A stretch of DNA of 64,000 bases from Roseateles sp. DAIF2 (GCF_015624425.1 NZ_CP049919.1:186001-250000), one strand, 5' to 3'. Shown: positions 44,106-54,057, counted from the first letter of the stretch. A program made the numbers and translations. Notes: a model not told the origin generated them from the letters alone.

Positions 44106-45421
44106 CGGCCGCCGCGAAGAAGATGACGGTCAGCCAGCTGACCATCCTGACCGCGGTCAACATGATCGGCTCCGGCATCGTGCTGCTGCCGGCCAAGCTG
44201 GCCCAGGTCGGCACGATCTCGATCCTGTCCTGGCTGGTGACGGCCGCCGGCTCGCTGTGCCTGGCCTATGCCTTCGCGCGCTGCGGCATGCTCAGCCGCA
44301 AGCCCGGCGGCATGGGCGGCTATTCGGAATACGCCTTCGGCCTGGGCGGCAACTACATGGCCAACTTCACCTACGGCATCTCGCTGGTGATCGCCAATGT
44401 CGCGATCGCCACCACCGCGGTGGGCTATGCCGAGGAGCTGTTCCGCCTCAAGCTGAGCCCGCTGGCGGTCGGCCTGTCGACCATCGCGCTGCTGTGGCTC
44501 ACCACCATCGCCAACTTCGGCGGCGCCAGCATCACCGGGCGCATCGGCAGCCTGACCGTCTGGGGCGTGATCCTGCCGGTGGCCGGCATGGCCACCTTGG
44601 GCTGGTTCTGGTTCGAGCCGGCGCTCTATGTCGCGGCCTGGAACCCGCATGGCCTGTCGCTGCTGGAGGCGATGGGCGCCTCGGTGGCGATCACGCTGTG
44701 GGCCTTCCTGGGCCTGGAGTCGGCCTGCGCCAATGCCGACGCGGTCGAGAACCCGGAGCGCAATGTGCCGATCGCGGTGCTGGGCGGCACCATCGGCGCG
44801 GCGGTGATCTACATCCTGTCGACCAATGTGATCGCCGGCATCGTGCCGAACGCCGACCTGGCCGCCTCCACCGCGCCCTTCGGCCTGGCCTTTGCGCGCA
44901 TGTTCAACCCGATGATCGGCGACGTGGTCTCGGCGCTGATGGTGCTGGCCTGCGTCGGCTCGCTGCTGGGCTGGCAGTTCACCGTGGCCCAGGTGTTCAA
45001 GAGCTCGGCCGATGTCGGCTACTTCATTTCGATCTTTGCGAAGGCCACGGCCAAGGGCGTGCCGATCGCCGGCATGCTGATCCTGGGCGTGGCGCAGACC
45101 GCGCTGGGCCTGCTGACCATCAGCCCGGACCTGACCAAGCAGTTCGATGCGCTGGTCAACCTGGCGGTGGTGACCAATATCGTGCCCTATGTGATGTCGA
45201 TGGGCGCGATCTTCATCATCCAGAAGGCCTACAAGGTGACCCCGGCCAAGGCCCTGCTGACCAATGTCGTCGCCAGCATCGGCGCGGCCTACAGCTATTA
45301 CGCGATCTACAGCTCGGGCTCGCAGGCGATCACCCTGGCCTTCTATGTCGTGATGCTGGGCTTCACCCTGTGGGGCGTCGCCGGCCTGCGTTTCCTGAAG
45401 AACGGCCGCGAGAGCCTCTGA
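44102..45421 (+). CDS. potE: putrescine/ornithine antiporter
   Basis: 439 residues with about 12 membrane helices. It follows E. coli PotE closely: SQLTILTAVNMIGSGIVLLPAKLAQVGTISI at the start (divided here), SRKPGGMGGYSEYAFG, ESACANADAVENPERNVPIAVLGG and NVIAGIVPN. PotE exchanges putrescine for ornithine, or takes up putrescine with protons. It sits between two decarboxylase genes, overlapping the first by four bases; the second starts 18 bases later. Confidence 0.94.
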   Translation: MTAAAKKMTVSQLTILTAVNMIGSGIVLLPAKLAQVGTISILSWLVTAAGSLCLAYAFARCGMLSRKPGGMGGYSEYAFGLGGNYMANFTYGISLVIANVAIATTAVGYAEELFRLKLSPLAVGLSTIALLWLTTIANFGGASITGRIGSLTVWGVILPVAGMATLGWFWFEPALYVAAWNPHGLSLLEAMGASVAITLWAFLGLESACANADAVENPERNVPIAVLGGTIGAAVIYILSTNVIAGIVPNADLAASTAPFGLAFARMFNPMIGDVVSALMVLACVGSLLGWQFTVAQVFKSSADVGYFISIFAKATAKGVPIAGMLILGVAQTALGLLTISPDLTKQFDALVNLAVVTNIVPYVMSMGAIFIIQKAYKVTPAKALLTNVVASIGAAYSYYAIYSSGSQAITLAFYVVMLGFTLWGVAGLRFLKNGRESL

Positions 45422-45439
45422 GCGACGGGGAGTCAAGAC

Positions 45440-47614
45440 ATGGATCAAAGCAAACAACTGTTCAAGATCGCGATGGACCCGGCCCTGCAGGGCCTGTTCA
45501 TCACGCCGCAGGCCCAGGTGGACGTGTTCGCCACCGATTTCACCGACATCGCCGCCGCCGTCGTGCGCCATGCCGAGGCCGGTCGGGTGCTGGAGGCGCT
45601 GGCGCACCGCGGCTTCGCGGTGCCGCTGTTCGTCACCGTCGAGCCGGGCGAGGCGCTCGGCGAAGCGCTGCTGCCGCGCGTGGCCGGCGTGATCCAGCTG
45701 GGCCATGGCGGGCGCCACTACCACGGCCGTCAGATCGCCGATGCGGCCGAGCGCTATGCCGACGGTCTGCTGCCGCCCTTCTTCCGCACCCTGCGCGACT
45801 ATGTGCGGCGCGGCCATGTGGAGTTCGACTGCCCCGGCCACCAGGGCGGCCAGTTCTTCTCCAACCATCCGCTGGGCCGGATGTTCTTCGACTTCTACGG
45901 CGAGACCCTGTTCCGCTCCGACCTCTGCAATGCCGACGTCAAGCTCGGCGACCTGCTGATCCACGAGGGCCCGGCGCTGCAGGCGCAGAAGAACGCCGCG
46001 CGCATCTACAACGCCGACAAGAGCTACTTCGTGCTGAACGGCACCTCCACCTCCAACAAGGTGGTGCTGAACGCGCTGCTGGCGCCCGGCGACCTGGTGC
46101 TGTTCGACCGCAACAACCACAAGTCGGTGCACCTGGGCGCGCTGGTGCTGGCCGGCGCGCAGCCGGTCTACCTGGAGACCGCGCGCAATGCCTGGGGCTT
46201 CATCGGCGGCATCGACGCCCAGGCCTTCGACGAGGCGGCGATCCGCGCCGCGATCCGCGAGGTGGCGCCGGAGCGCGCCGATGCGCCGCGCCCCTTCCGC
46301 GTCGCGGTGATCCAGCTCGGTACCTACGACGGCACGATCTACAACGCGCGCCAGGTGGTGGACCGCATCGGCCGGCTGTGCGACTACATCCTGTTCGATT
46401 CCGCCTGGGTCGGCTACGAGCAGTTCATCCCGATGATGCGCGACTGCTCGCCGCTGCTGCTGGAGCTGGGGCCGGAGGATCCGGGCCTGTTCGTGACCCA
46501 GTCGGTGCACAAGCAGCAGGCCGGCTTCTCGCAGAGCTCGCAGATCCACAAGAAGGACCGCCACATCAAGGGCCAGCAGCGCTACTGCAACCACAAGCGC
46601 TTCAACAACGCCTTCATGATGCATGCGTCGACCAGCCCCTTCTATCCGATGTTCGCGGCGCTGGACGTCAACGCGCAGATACACGACGGCCCGGCCGGCC
46701 GGCGCCTGTGGCGCGATTGCGTGAGAAACGGCGTCGAGGCGCGCAAGCTGCTGCTGAAGAGCTGCCGCCATATCGCGCCCTTCATCCCGCGTCAGGTCGA
46801 CGGCCGGCCCTGGGCCGAGCACCCGACCGAGCAGATCGTCGACGAGCTGCGCTTCTTCCGCTTCCAGCCCGGCGAGAGCTGGCATGGCTTCGAGGGCTAC
46901 GCCGAGAACCAGTACTTCGTCGACCCCTGCAAGCTGCTGCTGACCACGCCGGGCATCGCGCGCGACACGCATGAATACGAGCCCTTCGGCGCGCCGGCCG
47001 CGGTGCTGGCGCATTTCCTGCGCGAGCAGGGCGTGATCCCGGAGAAGTCCGACCTCTACTCGATCCTGTTCCTGCTGACCCCGTCCGAGAGCTTCGGCAA
47101 GCTGCAGAGCCTGATCGCGCGCCTGGTGCAGTTCGAGCATCACCTGGAGAACGACAGCCCGCTGCGCGAGGTGCTGCCCAGCCTGTGCGTCGCGCATCCG
47201 CAGGTCTACGAGGGCCTGCGCCTGCGCCAGCTGTGCCAGCGCATGCACGACTTCTACCGCGAGCACGACATCAAGCGCCGGCAAAAGGAGATGTTCCGCC
47301 GCCAGCACCTGCCGCGCCGGGCCATGACGCCGCAGGCGGCGAACGCCGCGCTGGTGCGCAACGAGGTGGAGCTGGTGCCGCTGTCGGCCATCGAGGGCCG
47401 CATCGCGGCCGAGGGCGCGCTGCCCTATCCGCCGGGCGTGCTGTGCGTGGTGCCGGGCGAGGTCTGGGGCGGGCCGGCGCTGCGCTACTTCCGGACCCTG
47501 GAGGCCGGCATCAATGCGCTGCCGGGCTTCGAGCCGGAGCTGCAGGGCGTCTATGTCAGGGCCGAGGCCGACGGCCTGCGGCGCGCCTATGGCTATGTGC
47601 TGAAAAAGGGCTGA
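45440..47614 (+). CDS. speF: ornithine decarboxylase, SpeF/SpeC type
   Basis: 724 residues. Long stretches match E. coli SpeF, including DCPGHQGGQFFSNHP, NKVVLNALLAPGDLVLFDRNNHKS, TYDGTIYNARQVVDRIG and the PLP site SVHKQQAGFSQ (Lys358). The enzyme converts ornithine to putrescine. With PotE it forms the ornithine-putrescine exchange pair. It ends 10 bases before the convergent ppk2. Confidence 0.94.
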   Translation: MDQSKQLFKIAMDPALQGLFITPQAQVDVFATDFTDIAAAVVRHAEAGRVLEALAHRGFAVPLFVTVEPGEALGEALLPRVAGVIQLGHGGRHYHGRQIADAAERYADGLLPPFFRTLRDYVRRGHVEFDCPGHQGGQFFSNHPLGRMFFDFYGETLFRSDLCNADVKLGDLLIHEGPALQAQKNAARIYNADKSYFVLNGTSTSNKVVLNALLAPGDLVLFDRNNHKSVHLGALVLAGAQPVYLETARNAWGFIGGIDAQAFDEAAIRAAIREVAPERADAPRPFRVAVIQLGTYDGTIYNARQVVDRIGRLCDYILFDSAWVGYEQFIPMMRDCSPLLLELGPEDPGLFVTQSVHKQQAGFSQSSQIHKKDRHIKGQQRYCNHKRFNNAFMMHASTSPFYPMFAALDVNAQIHDGPAGRRLWRDCVRNGVEARKLLLKSCRHIAPFIPRQVDGRPWAEHPTEQIVDELRFFRFQPGESWHGFEGYAENQYFVDPCKLLLTTPGIARDTHEYEPFGAPAAVLAHFLREQGVIPEKSDLYSILFLLTPSESFGKLQSLIARLVQFEHHLENDSPLREVLPSLCVAHPQVYEGLRLRQLCQRMHDFYREHDIKRRQKEMFRRQHLPRRAMTPQAANAALVRNEVELVPLSAIEGRIAAEGALPYPPGVLCVVPGEVWGGPALRYFRTLEAGINALPGFEPELQGVYVRAEADGLRRAYGYVLKKG

Positions 47615-47624
47615 CCCGGCTCCG

Positions 47625-48449
47625 TCATTGCACCTTCAGCTTGGCCAGCGCCGGATCGAGGTCCGGATAGCGCAGCGGCAGCGCCTGCAGGCTGGTCTTC
47701 AGCAGGCGCGCGATCATCAGGTTGCGGTGCGTCTTGGAATCGGCCGGCACGATATGCCAGGGCGCCCAGGGGCTGGCGGTGGCGCCGAGCGCGCGGCCGT
47801 AGGCGCGCTGGTAGGCGTCCCATTGCGCGCGCGTCTGCAGGTCCGAGGCCTGGAACTTCCAGCGTTTCTCCGGGTCGTCCAGGCGCGCCTGCAGGCGCTC
47901 GCGCTGCTCGTCCTTGGAGATGTGCAGCATGAACTTCAGGATCACGGTGCCGGTCTCGCTGAGCAGGCGCTCGAAGTCGCGGATCTGCGCGTAGCGCTGC
48001 CTGGCCTGCTTGGTGTCGATCGCGCCGTTGACCAGTGGCACCAGCACGTCCTCGTAATGGCTGCGGTTGAACACCGTGATCTCGCCGGCCGCCGGCACCT
48101 GCTGGTGGATGCGCCACAGATAGTCATGGTCGCGCTCCGCGCTGCTGGGCGCCTTCCAGCTCACCGTGTGCACGCCCAGCGGGCTCATGCGGCCGAACAC
48201 GCCGCGCAGGGTGCCGTCCTTGCCGCTGGTGTCCAGCCCCTGCAGCACCACCAGCAGCTTGAAGCGCCGGTCGGCATAGAACAGGTTCTGCAGCGCGTCC
48301 AGCTCGAGCGCCAGCGCCTCGACCTCGCGCTTGTCGGCCGCCTTGTCGCCGCCGGAGCAGGGCTTGGCGGCGGGATCGAAGTCGACCAGGTCGAGCTCGG
48401 TCTCGGCGGCGAGGCGGTAGGGGGCCAGCGGGTCATGCGGCTTTGGCAT
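47625..48449 (-). CDS. ppk2: polyphosphate kinase 2 family protein
   Basis: 274 residues from the ATG at 48449, which has a GGAG upstream. Walker A GLDTSGKDG at 71-79, then WKAPSSAERDHDYLWRIHQ and FNRSHYEDVLV, the Walker B/lid pattern of PPK2. These enzymes transfer phosphate between polyphosphate and nucleoside mono- or diphosphates. The single PPK2 domain suggests NDP or NMP phosphorylation; the class is not assigned. Confidence 0.92.
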   Translation of the reverse strand: MPKPHDPLAPYRLAAETELDLVDFDPAAKPCSGGDKAADKREVEALALELDALQNLFYADRRFKLLVVLQGLDTSGKDGTLRGVFGRMSPLGVHTVSWKAPSSAERDHDYLWRIHQQVPAAGEITVFNRSHYEDVLVPLVNGAIDTKQARQRYAQIRDFERLLSETGTVILKFMLHISKDEQRERLQARLDDPEKRWKFQASDLQTRAQWDAYQRAYGRALGATASPWAPWHIVPADSKTHRNLMIARLLKTSLQALPLRYPDLDPALAKLKVQ

Positions 48450-48533
48450 CGGCAGCTCCGATCGTGAGGACATGAAGATGGTAGCCGCGCGGCTTCGGCT
48501 AAGCTGGTCGGACAAGGGAGAGGAGCCGCGGCG

Positions 48534-48827
48534 ATGCGATGGCTTGAACGTTCACGGGATTCGGTGCATGGCGCGACGATCGCCTGCACCCTGCCGCTGC
48601 TGTGCTGGCCACAGGCGCGCGTGCCGGCCGCGCTCTACCTCGGCTATGCCCTGATCTTCGCGACCCTGGCGCTGCTGTGGCACCAGATATGGCGGGAGGG
48701 CGGCTTGAATCGGACCTTGAGCGAGATCTATCGGCACCACCAGACGCAGCCCGGGCGGCGCTTCGAGCCGATGGCGATACTGGCGCAGATGCTGGGGTCG
48801 ATCGCGCTGATCGTGCTGCCCGGCTGA
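48534..48827 (+). CDS. small membrane protein of unknown function
   Basis: 97 residues with two hydrophobic segments (about 14-26 plus 32-48, and a C-terminal 78-96). GGAGAGGAG lies upstream of the ATG. It is divergent from ppk2 and ends 10 bases before the convergent ABC-2 permease. Not recognised. Confidence 0.55.
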   Translation: MRWLERSRDSVHGATIACTLPLLCWPQARVPAALYLGYALIFATLALLWHQIWREGGLNRTLSEIYRHHQTQPGRRFEPMAILAQMLGSIALIVLPG

Positions 48828-48837
48828 GCCAAAGCGC

Positions 48838-49971
48838 TCAGCGGCGCCGGCGCAGCGCCCAGGCGGCCAGCGCGCTGTAGGCCAGCGCCTGCAAGGTCAG
48901 CGCCAGGGCCTCGGCCTGTACCGCCTGCAGCGGCGCGCCCATCTGGTTCAGGCGCAGGAAGGCCTGGATGCCCGGCACCGCCGGGATGAACAGCTCGCCC
49001 AGCCACCACAGCGGCGCCGGCAGCGCCTCGCGCGGCCAGGAGAAGCCGGCCAGGAAGGCGATCGGCAGCGAGCTGGCCAGCAGCAGCTGCATCGCGCGCT
49101 CGCGCTCGGCCAGCAGCGCGCCCAGCGCCACGCCGGCCGCGGCTACCGCCCAGGCGAAGGGCAGGAGCAGCAGCGCGGCGCCGGCCTGGTTGCCGCCATG
49201 CGCATAGCCGAAGAAGGGGAAGATCAGCACGAAGAACCAGGCGCCGCTGGCCAGCCCGAAGGCGGCGAAGGCGGCGATGCGCGCGCTCCAGACCGCGGCG
49301 CCCTCGGCCGGCCGGGCCGGCCCTGTTATCTCGAAGCGCTGGCCCACCCACATCGCGACGCCGATCAGCAGCAGCTGCTGCACGATCAGCACCGCCACCG
49401 CCGGCACCACCGCGCTGCCATAGCCCTCATGCGGGTTGTACAGCGCCCCCAGCTGCAGGTTCAGCGGGTTGCGGCCGGCCGCGGCCTGCTGCGGCGACTG
49501 GCCGTGCGCCTGCAGCTGGCGCAGCTCGATGCCGGCCGAGACGGTGCCGATCACCTCGGCGAAGCCCAGCAGCGCGATCTTGTTGGGCAGGAAATAGGCG
49601 CCGTCGGCCAGCACCGGCACGACCTGACCCCGGCCGCGGCCCGCCTCGCGCTTCAGCCCGGCGGGCAGCAGCGCATAGGCTCGGATCTCACCGGCCGCCA
49701 GCGCGGCGCGCGCCTCGCCCTCGTCGGCGGTCAGCAGGCGCAGCTCCAGCCGCGGGCTGGCCTGGGTGAAGCGCTGGATCTGCCGGCTCAGCGCGCTGTG
49801 GTCCTGGTCGACCAGCGCGACCGGCACGCGCTGCAGCTGCTCGGTCGAATAGGGCCAGGGGTAGAAGAAGGAATAGAGCAGCGGCGCGATCGCCAGCATC
49901 AGCAGCACGCCGGCATCGCCCAGCACCGAGCGCCAGGTGCGCAGGACCTCGGCCAGCCAGGTACGTAGCAT
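48838..49971 (-). CDS. ABC-2 type permease, last gene of an export operon
   Basis: 377 residues. One N-terminal membrane helix (about 22-40), a large periplasmic domain (VPVALVDQDHSALSRQIQRF and following), then five C-terminal helices (from about 185), the ABC-2/YhgE-like layout. It overlaps the neighbouring permease gene by one base. Together with that paralogue, HlyD and TolC it should form an exporter. No ATP-binding gene is present in the operon. Confidence 0.88.
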   Translation of the reverse strand: MLRTWLAEVLRTWRSVLGDAGVLLMLAIAPLLYSFFYPWPYSTEQLQRVPVALVDQDHSALSRQIQRFTQASPRLELRLLTADEGEARAALAAGEIRAYALLPAGLKREAGRGRGQVVPVLADGAYFLPNKIALLGFAEVIGTVSAGIELRQLQAHGQSPQQAAAGRNPLNLQLGALYNPHEGYGSAVVPAVAVLIVQQLLLIGVAMWVGQRFEITGPARPAEGAAVWSARIAAFAAFGLASGAWFFVLIFPFFGYAHGGNQAGAALLLLPFAWAVAAAGVALGALLAERERAMQLLLASSLPIAFLAGFSWPREALPAPLWWLGELFIPAVPGIQAFLRLNQMGAPLQAVQAEALALTLQALAYSALAAWALRRRR

Positions 49972-51134
49972 CAGCGCTTCCCCCAGGCGGCGGGATCATG
50001 GGCGACGCGCGGCAGGCGCCAGGCCGCCAGGGCCAGCAGCGCCAGCGTGCCGGCCAGCAGCGCACCCAGCAGCGGCAGCGCGGCGCGCGCGGCCCAGCCC
50101 TGCTGCAGCAGGCCCACCTGGACCTGCAGGGTCCAGGTCAGCGGCAGGGCCTCGGCCCACAGCCGCGCCCCCTCGGGCATGGCCATCAGCGGAAAGCCAA
50201 TGCCGGAAAAGGCGAAGGCCGGCGCGGTGATGAAGCCGGCGGCCGACAGCGCCAGCCGCAGCGAGCGCGCCAGCAGTGCCAGCGCCGCACCCAGCGCCAG
50301 GTACAGCGCTAGCAGCGCGGCATGCAGGGCCAGCAGCATGGCGCCCGACTGCAGCAGCCCGAGGCCCTGCAGGGCCAGCAGGATCAGCGCGTCGGTGGCG
50401 CACAGCAGCAGCCAGGCCGGCGCCAGCTTGGCCAGCAGGGCCGGCCAGGCGCGGCCGCCGGCGGCGTCCAGCCAGGCGGGGCTGCTGGCGTCGCGCAGCT
50501 CGCGCCCGGCGGTCCAGGCGCCGGCCACCATCGCCAGCAGGTGCAGCAGCGCCGGCATCAGCGCGGTGGCGAGGAACTGCTGGTAGTTCAGCGCGGTGTT
50601 GTACTGCGAGGCCAGGCCGGCGCGCAGCGGCTCGAAGCTTTGAGCCGCGGCCAGCGGGCTCTGCCCGCGCTTCTCGCGCGCCAGGAGCTCGATGCCGGCC
50701 GACATCGTGCCCACCGCGCCGCGCACATCCTTCTGGATCAGGCCCGAATGGGTCGAGAACTGCGCGTTGTGCAGCAGCTGCACCTGGGCGGCGCGGCCGC
50801 GCTTGAGCTCGCGCGCCAGGCCGGCGGGGATCACCAGCAGCGCATAGACCCGGCCGTCGCGCAGCAGGGCGCGCGCCTCGGCCGGGTCGGCCGGCGCGGC
50901 GCTCAGCGCCAGGCCCGGCGCCGCATCGAGCAGGCGCTGCAGCTGGCGCGAGGGGCCGCTGTGGTCCTGGTCCAGCACCGCGATCGGCAGCCGCGTCGCC
51001 AGGCCGGCCGAGAAGGTCCACAGCATCAGCAGGCCCAGCAGCAGCGGCACCCAGCCGAGCATCGCCAGGTCCAGTGGATCGGCGCGCAGCCGGGCCCATT
51101 CGCGCGACCAGACGGCGCGCCTGCCCGGGCTCAC
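49971..51134 (-). CDS. ABC-2 type permease
   Basis: 387 residues, same layout as its downstream paralogue: N-terminal helix, periplasmic domain starting LPIAVLDQDHSGPSRQLQRLL, and C-terminal helices with GFITAPAFAFSGIGFPL near 295-311. It overlaps hlyD by four bases and the next permease by one, so the set is tightly coupled. Likely half of a heterodimeric inner-membrane unit. Confidence 0.88.
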   Translation of the reverse strand: MSPGRRAVWSREWARLRADPLDLAMLGWVPLLLGLLMLWTFSAGLATRLPIAVLDQDHSGPSRQLQRLLDAAPGLALSAAPADPAEARALLRDGRVYALLVIPAGLARELKRGRAAQVQLLHNAQFSTHSGLIQKDVRGAVGTMSAGIELLAREKRGQSPLAAAQSFEPLRAGLASQYNTALNYQQFLATALMPALLHLLAMVAGAWTAGRELRDASSPAWLDAAGGRAWPALLAKLAPAWLLLCATDALILLALQGLGLLQSGAMLLALHAALLALYLALGAALALLARSLRLALSAAGFITAPAFAFSGIGFPLMAMPEGARLWAEALPLTWTLQVQVGLLQQGWAARAALPLLGALLAGTLALLALAAWRLPRVAHDPAAWGKR

Positions 51135-52105
51135 AGCAGCACGCTCATGCCGGGGCGGGCATCCTTGATCGGGCTCAGCGGGCGGGCTTTCACCTCGAAG
51201 GTTTTCAGGTCATAGCCCTGGTTGCCGCGCGTCGCGCGCCAGGTGGCGAAATCGGGCAGGGCCTTGGAGGCGGTCACCTTGAAGCGCACCTTGCGGTCCT
51301 GCAGCGCCGGCAGCCGGGCCTCGAACTCCTGGCCCAGCGCGAAGCGGGCCAGCTGGTCCTCGCGCACATTGAACACGGCCCATTGGTCGGCCAGGTCGAC
51401 GATGGTCGCCACCGGCACGCCGGCCGGCGACAGCTCGCCGACCTTGGCCAGCAGCTTGGCCACCTCGCCGGCCACCGGGCTCTTCAGCTCGGTCTCGGCG
51501 CGCGCCGCCTCGACCTCCTGCACCAGGCCCGCGACCTGGCGCGCCTGCGCCGTGGCGGCGGCCTGGTCCTCGCTGCGGGCGCCGGCCAGGGCCAGCTCCC
51601 ACTGGGCCTTGGCGGCCTCGGCCAGGCGCTCGCTGGCGCGCCAGTTGGTGGCGGCCTCGTCGCGCTTCTGCGCGGCCACCAGGCCGTCCTTGAACAGGCT
51701 CTCGACCCGCGCGTGGCTGGCCTTGGCGAGATCGGCGCCGGCCTGGGCGCGCTCGTAATTGGCCTGGGCCATGCGGATCTCCTGCGGCCGCGCGCCGTTG
51801 CGCGCCTTCAGCGCGACGGCCGAGGCCGCCGCCTCGGCGCTGCTGGCCTGGGCCAGCTTGGCCGCGACCTCGGGGCTGTCGATGCGCAGCAGCAGCGCGC
51901 CCTTGGCGATGGTCTGGCCCTCCTGCACCGCCAGCTCGGCGATGCGGCCGGTCAGCTTGGGCGCGATGTCGGTTTCCTGCGCCTCCATCATGCCCTGGAT
52001 CGGCGCCTGCTCCGGGCCGCGCCCGGCCTGCCAGAGCGCGCAGATGCCCAGGCCGGCGGCGATCAGCAGGGCCAGCGGCAGCAGGATCTTTTTGCTTGCC
52101 TTCAT
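51131..52105 (-). CDS. HlyD-family periplasmic adaptor protein
   Basis: 324 residues from the ATG at 52105, with GAGGAT upstream. An N-terminal membrane anchor (about 7-24) is followed by a lipoyl/beta-barrel half (GMMEAQETDIAPKLTGRIAELAVQEGQTI), a long Ala/Glu-rich coiled coil (about 80-190), the second half-motif ELKSPVAGEVAKLLAKVGE and a barrel domain. It should link the ABC-2 permeases to the TolC-like channel. An in-frame TTG at 52126 is a less likely start. Confidence 0.9.
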   Translation of the reverse strand: MKASKKILLPLALLIAAGLGICALWQAGRGPEQAPIQGMMEAQETDIAPKLTGRIAELAVQEGQTIAKGALLLRIDSPEVAAKLAQASSAEAAASAVALKARNGARPQEIRMAQANYERAQAGADLAKASHARVESLFKDGLVAAQKRDEAATNWRASERLAEAAKAQWELALAGARSEDQAAATAQARQVAGLVQEVEAARAETELKSPVAGEVAKLLAKVGELSPAGVPVATIVDLADQWAVFNVREDQLARFALGQEFEARLPALQDRKVRFKVTASKALPDFATWRATRGNQGYDLKTFEVKARPLSPIKDARPGMSVLL

Positions 52106-52126
52106 CGTCGGCGGATCCTCAGTCAA

Positions 52127-53539
52127 TCATTCGAGCTTGATGTCGGCCCGGGCCAGGTAGTCGCCCAGGCTGTCGAGCTGGCCGCAGGCCTGCAGCAGAC
52201 CGGTCAGCGCCAGCACATAGTCGTAGGCCACCTGGGCGCGCGCGGTGCGCTGCTTGGCCAGGTTCAGCTCGGCGTCGATCAGGTCCAGCGCGGTGCTGGT
52301 GCCCTGGCGCAGGCCGGCCTGGCGCAGGCGCAGCAGCTCCTGGGCCAGCTCGTCCTGCGCGGCCAGGCCGAGGTACTGCTCGCGCGCGCTCTCGGTGGCG
52401 CGCCACTGGCGCTCGACCAGCAGCGCGATGTCGCTGCGCGCCTGGGCATCGGTGGCATCGGCCTGGGCGATCTGGCGCAGGTGCGAGCGCTCCAGCGCCG
52501 CATGGTCCAGCGAGTCCCACAGATTGACGCGCACGCCGACGCCGGCGACCCAGTCGCCGTTGTGGTTCAGCGCGCGCTGGCCGAAGGCGAACACCTGGGG
52601 CCGGTTCAGCGCATGGCTGGCGCGCAGCAGCTCGGCGGCCTGCTCCTTCTTGGCCGCGACCCGGGCCAGGCCCGGGTGGTTCTGCAGCGCGACGATCAGG
52701 AAGTCCGGCAGCGGCGGCAGGGCCTGGCTGTGCAGGGCCAGCGGCGTGCTGGGCGCGGGCTGGGCCTCCAGCTTCAGGCTGCGCGCCAGCGCCAGCGCGG
52801 CCAGCTCGGCGTCGCTGCGCGCCTTGCGGGCCTGGTGCCGGGCCTCCTCCAGCGCGGCCTTGGCCTGCAGGCGCTCCAGCCGCGAGGCGACGCCGGCGGC
52901 CTGCATCTTGGCCGCGGCGGCGTCATGCGCGGCGACGCCCTCGGCCGCGGCCTCGCGCAGCGCGGCGGCGCGGCGCGCCAGCTGGGTCAGGAAATAGCGC
53001 TGCGCCAGCAGGGCGGTCGCGTCATGCTCGCTGCCCAGCAGTTCGGCGCGGGCCTCCGCGGTCTGGGCCGCGACCAGGCCGCGCGCGGCATCGGCAGCGC
53101 CGCCCAGGTAGAGCGGCCAGAAGGCGCTCAGCTGGGCGGTCTCGCCGCTGTTGCGGCGCTCCAGGGTGTAGCTGTGCGGCAGCTGGGGCAGCTGCGAGAC
53201 GATGCCGCCCAGCAGCGGCGGCAGCCGGCCGACGATCTGGTTCAGCCCCTGGGACAGCGGGTCCAGGTTCAGGTCCAGGCTGGCCTTGTAGCTGTAGGCC
53301 GCGCCCAGCAGGCTGACGCTGGGGCCGCCCAGCCGGGCGATGCCCTCGGCGCGGGCCTCCTGGTGTTCGACGCCGGCGCGCGCCGCGGCCAGCTGGTCGG
53401 AGCCGCTGCGCAGGCGCTGCAGCGCGTCGTCCCAGCTGAGCGCCTGCTGGGCCTGGGCCTGGGCCGTGCCCGCCAGCAGGCACAGGCAGGCCGGCAGCAG
53501 CCCCAGCAGGGCCGGCGGCCGGCGGGAGCGATCGATCAT
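52127..53539 (-). CDS. TolC-family outer-membrane channel protein
   Basis: 470 residues with a signal peptide (cleavage near AQAQAQQ). Two repeated halves rich in Ala/Leu/Glu heptads form the periplasmic tunnel, and [25 protein letters not shown] near the end is typical of the family. The start overlaps the dps stop as ATGA, so synthesis is coupled to that of Dps, an unusual pairing. Confidence 0.9.
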   Translation of the reverse strand: MIDRSRRPPALLGLLPACLCLLAGTAQAQAQQALSWDDALQRLRSGSDQLAAARAGVEHQEARAEGIARLGGPSVSLLGAAYSYKASLDLNLDPLSQGLNQIVGRLPPLLGGIVSQLPQLPHSYTLERRNSGETAQLSAFWPLYLGGAADAARGLVAAQTAEARAELLGSEHDATALLAQRYFLTQLARRAAALREAAAEGVAAHDAAAAKMQAAGVASRLERLQAKAALEEARHQARKARSDAELAALALARSLKLEAQPAPSTPLALHSQALPPLPDFLIVALQNHPGLARVAAKKEQAAELLRASHALNRPQVFAFGQRALNHNGDWVAGVGVRVNLWDSLDHAALERSHLRQIAQADATDAQARSDIALLVERQWRATESAREQYLGLAAQDELAQELLRLRQAGLRQGTSTALDLIDAELNLAKQRTARAQVAYDYVLALTGLLQACGQLDSLGDYLARADIKLE

Positions 53540-54057
53540 TCTTCCAGCAGGCTGCGCAGCATCCAGGCGGCTTGTTCGTGCACCGCGAGGCGCTGGGTCA
53601 GCAGGTCGGCGCTGGGCTCGTCGCTGGCCTTGTCGACCAGCGGGAACAGGCTGCGCGCGGTGCGTGCGACGCCCTCATGGCCCTCGACCAGGATGCGCAC
53701 CATCTCCAGCGCCTTCGGCGGGGCGGTGGGCGCGTCCTTCAGGCTGCTGAGCGCGGCGAACTGGGCATAGGAGCCCGGTGCCGGGAAGCCCAGCGAGCGG
53801 ATGCGCTCGGCAATCGGGTCGACCGCGTTCCACAGCTCCGTGTACTGGGTCATGAACATCGCATGCAGCGAGTTGAACATCGGACCCGACACGTTCCAGT
53901 GGAAGTTGTGGGTGGTCAGGTAGAGCGTGTAGGTGTCGGCCAGCAGGCGGGACAGGCCGTCGGCGATCGCGCCGCGGTCCTTCTCGCCGATGCCGATGTT
54001 GATGCCGGCGGCGCCGCTGCTGCTCTTGCTGGCCTTGTTGCTCTTCTTGCTGCTCAT
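53536..54057 (-). CDS. dps: Dps-family DNA-protecting ferritin
   Basis: 173 residues from the ATG at 54057; AAGGAAGG lies upstream. The N-terminal tail is Lys/Ser-rich, as in DNA-binding Dps proteins. The ferroxidase site is visible in [10 protein letters not shown] (His53) and in [15 protein letters not shown] (Asp80, Glu84). Dps oxidises ferrous iron with peroxide, stores it and shields DNA. It lies downstream of katG and oxyR, so peroxide control is likely. It overlaps tolC by four bases. Confidence 0.93.
   Translation of the reverse strand: MSSKKSNKASKSSSGAAGINIGIGEKDRGAIADGLSRLLADTYTLYLTTHNFHWNVSGPMFNSLHAMFMTQYTELWNAVDPIAERIRSLGFPAPGSYAQFAALSSLKDAPTAPPKALEMVRILVEGHEGVARTARSLFPLVDKASDEPSADLLTQRLAVHEQAAWMLRSLLEE

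Noticed and set aside
44060..47308. A 1082-codon minus-strand frame opposite potE and speF
   Set aside because: Antisense of clear PotE and SpeF homologues.
51074..53770. An 898-codon plus-strand frame opposite hlyD and tolC
   Set aside because: Shadow of HlyD and TolC coding sequence; no ribosome site or recognisable fold.
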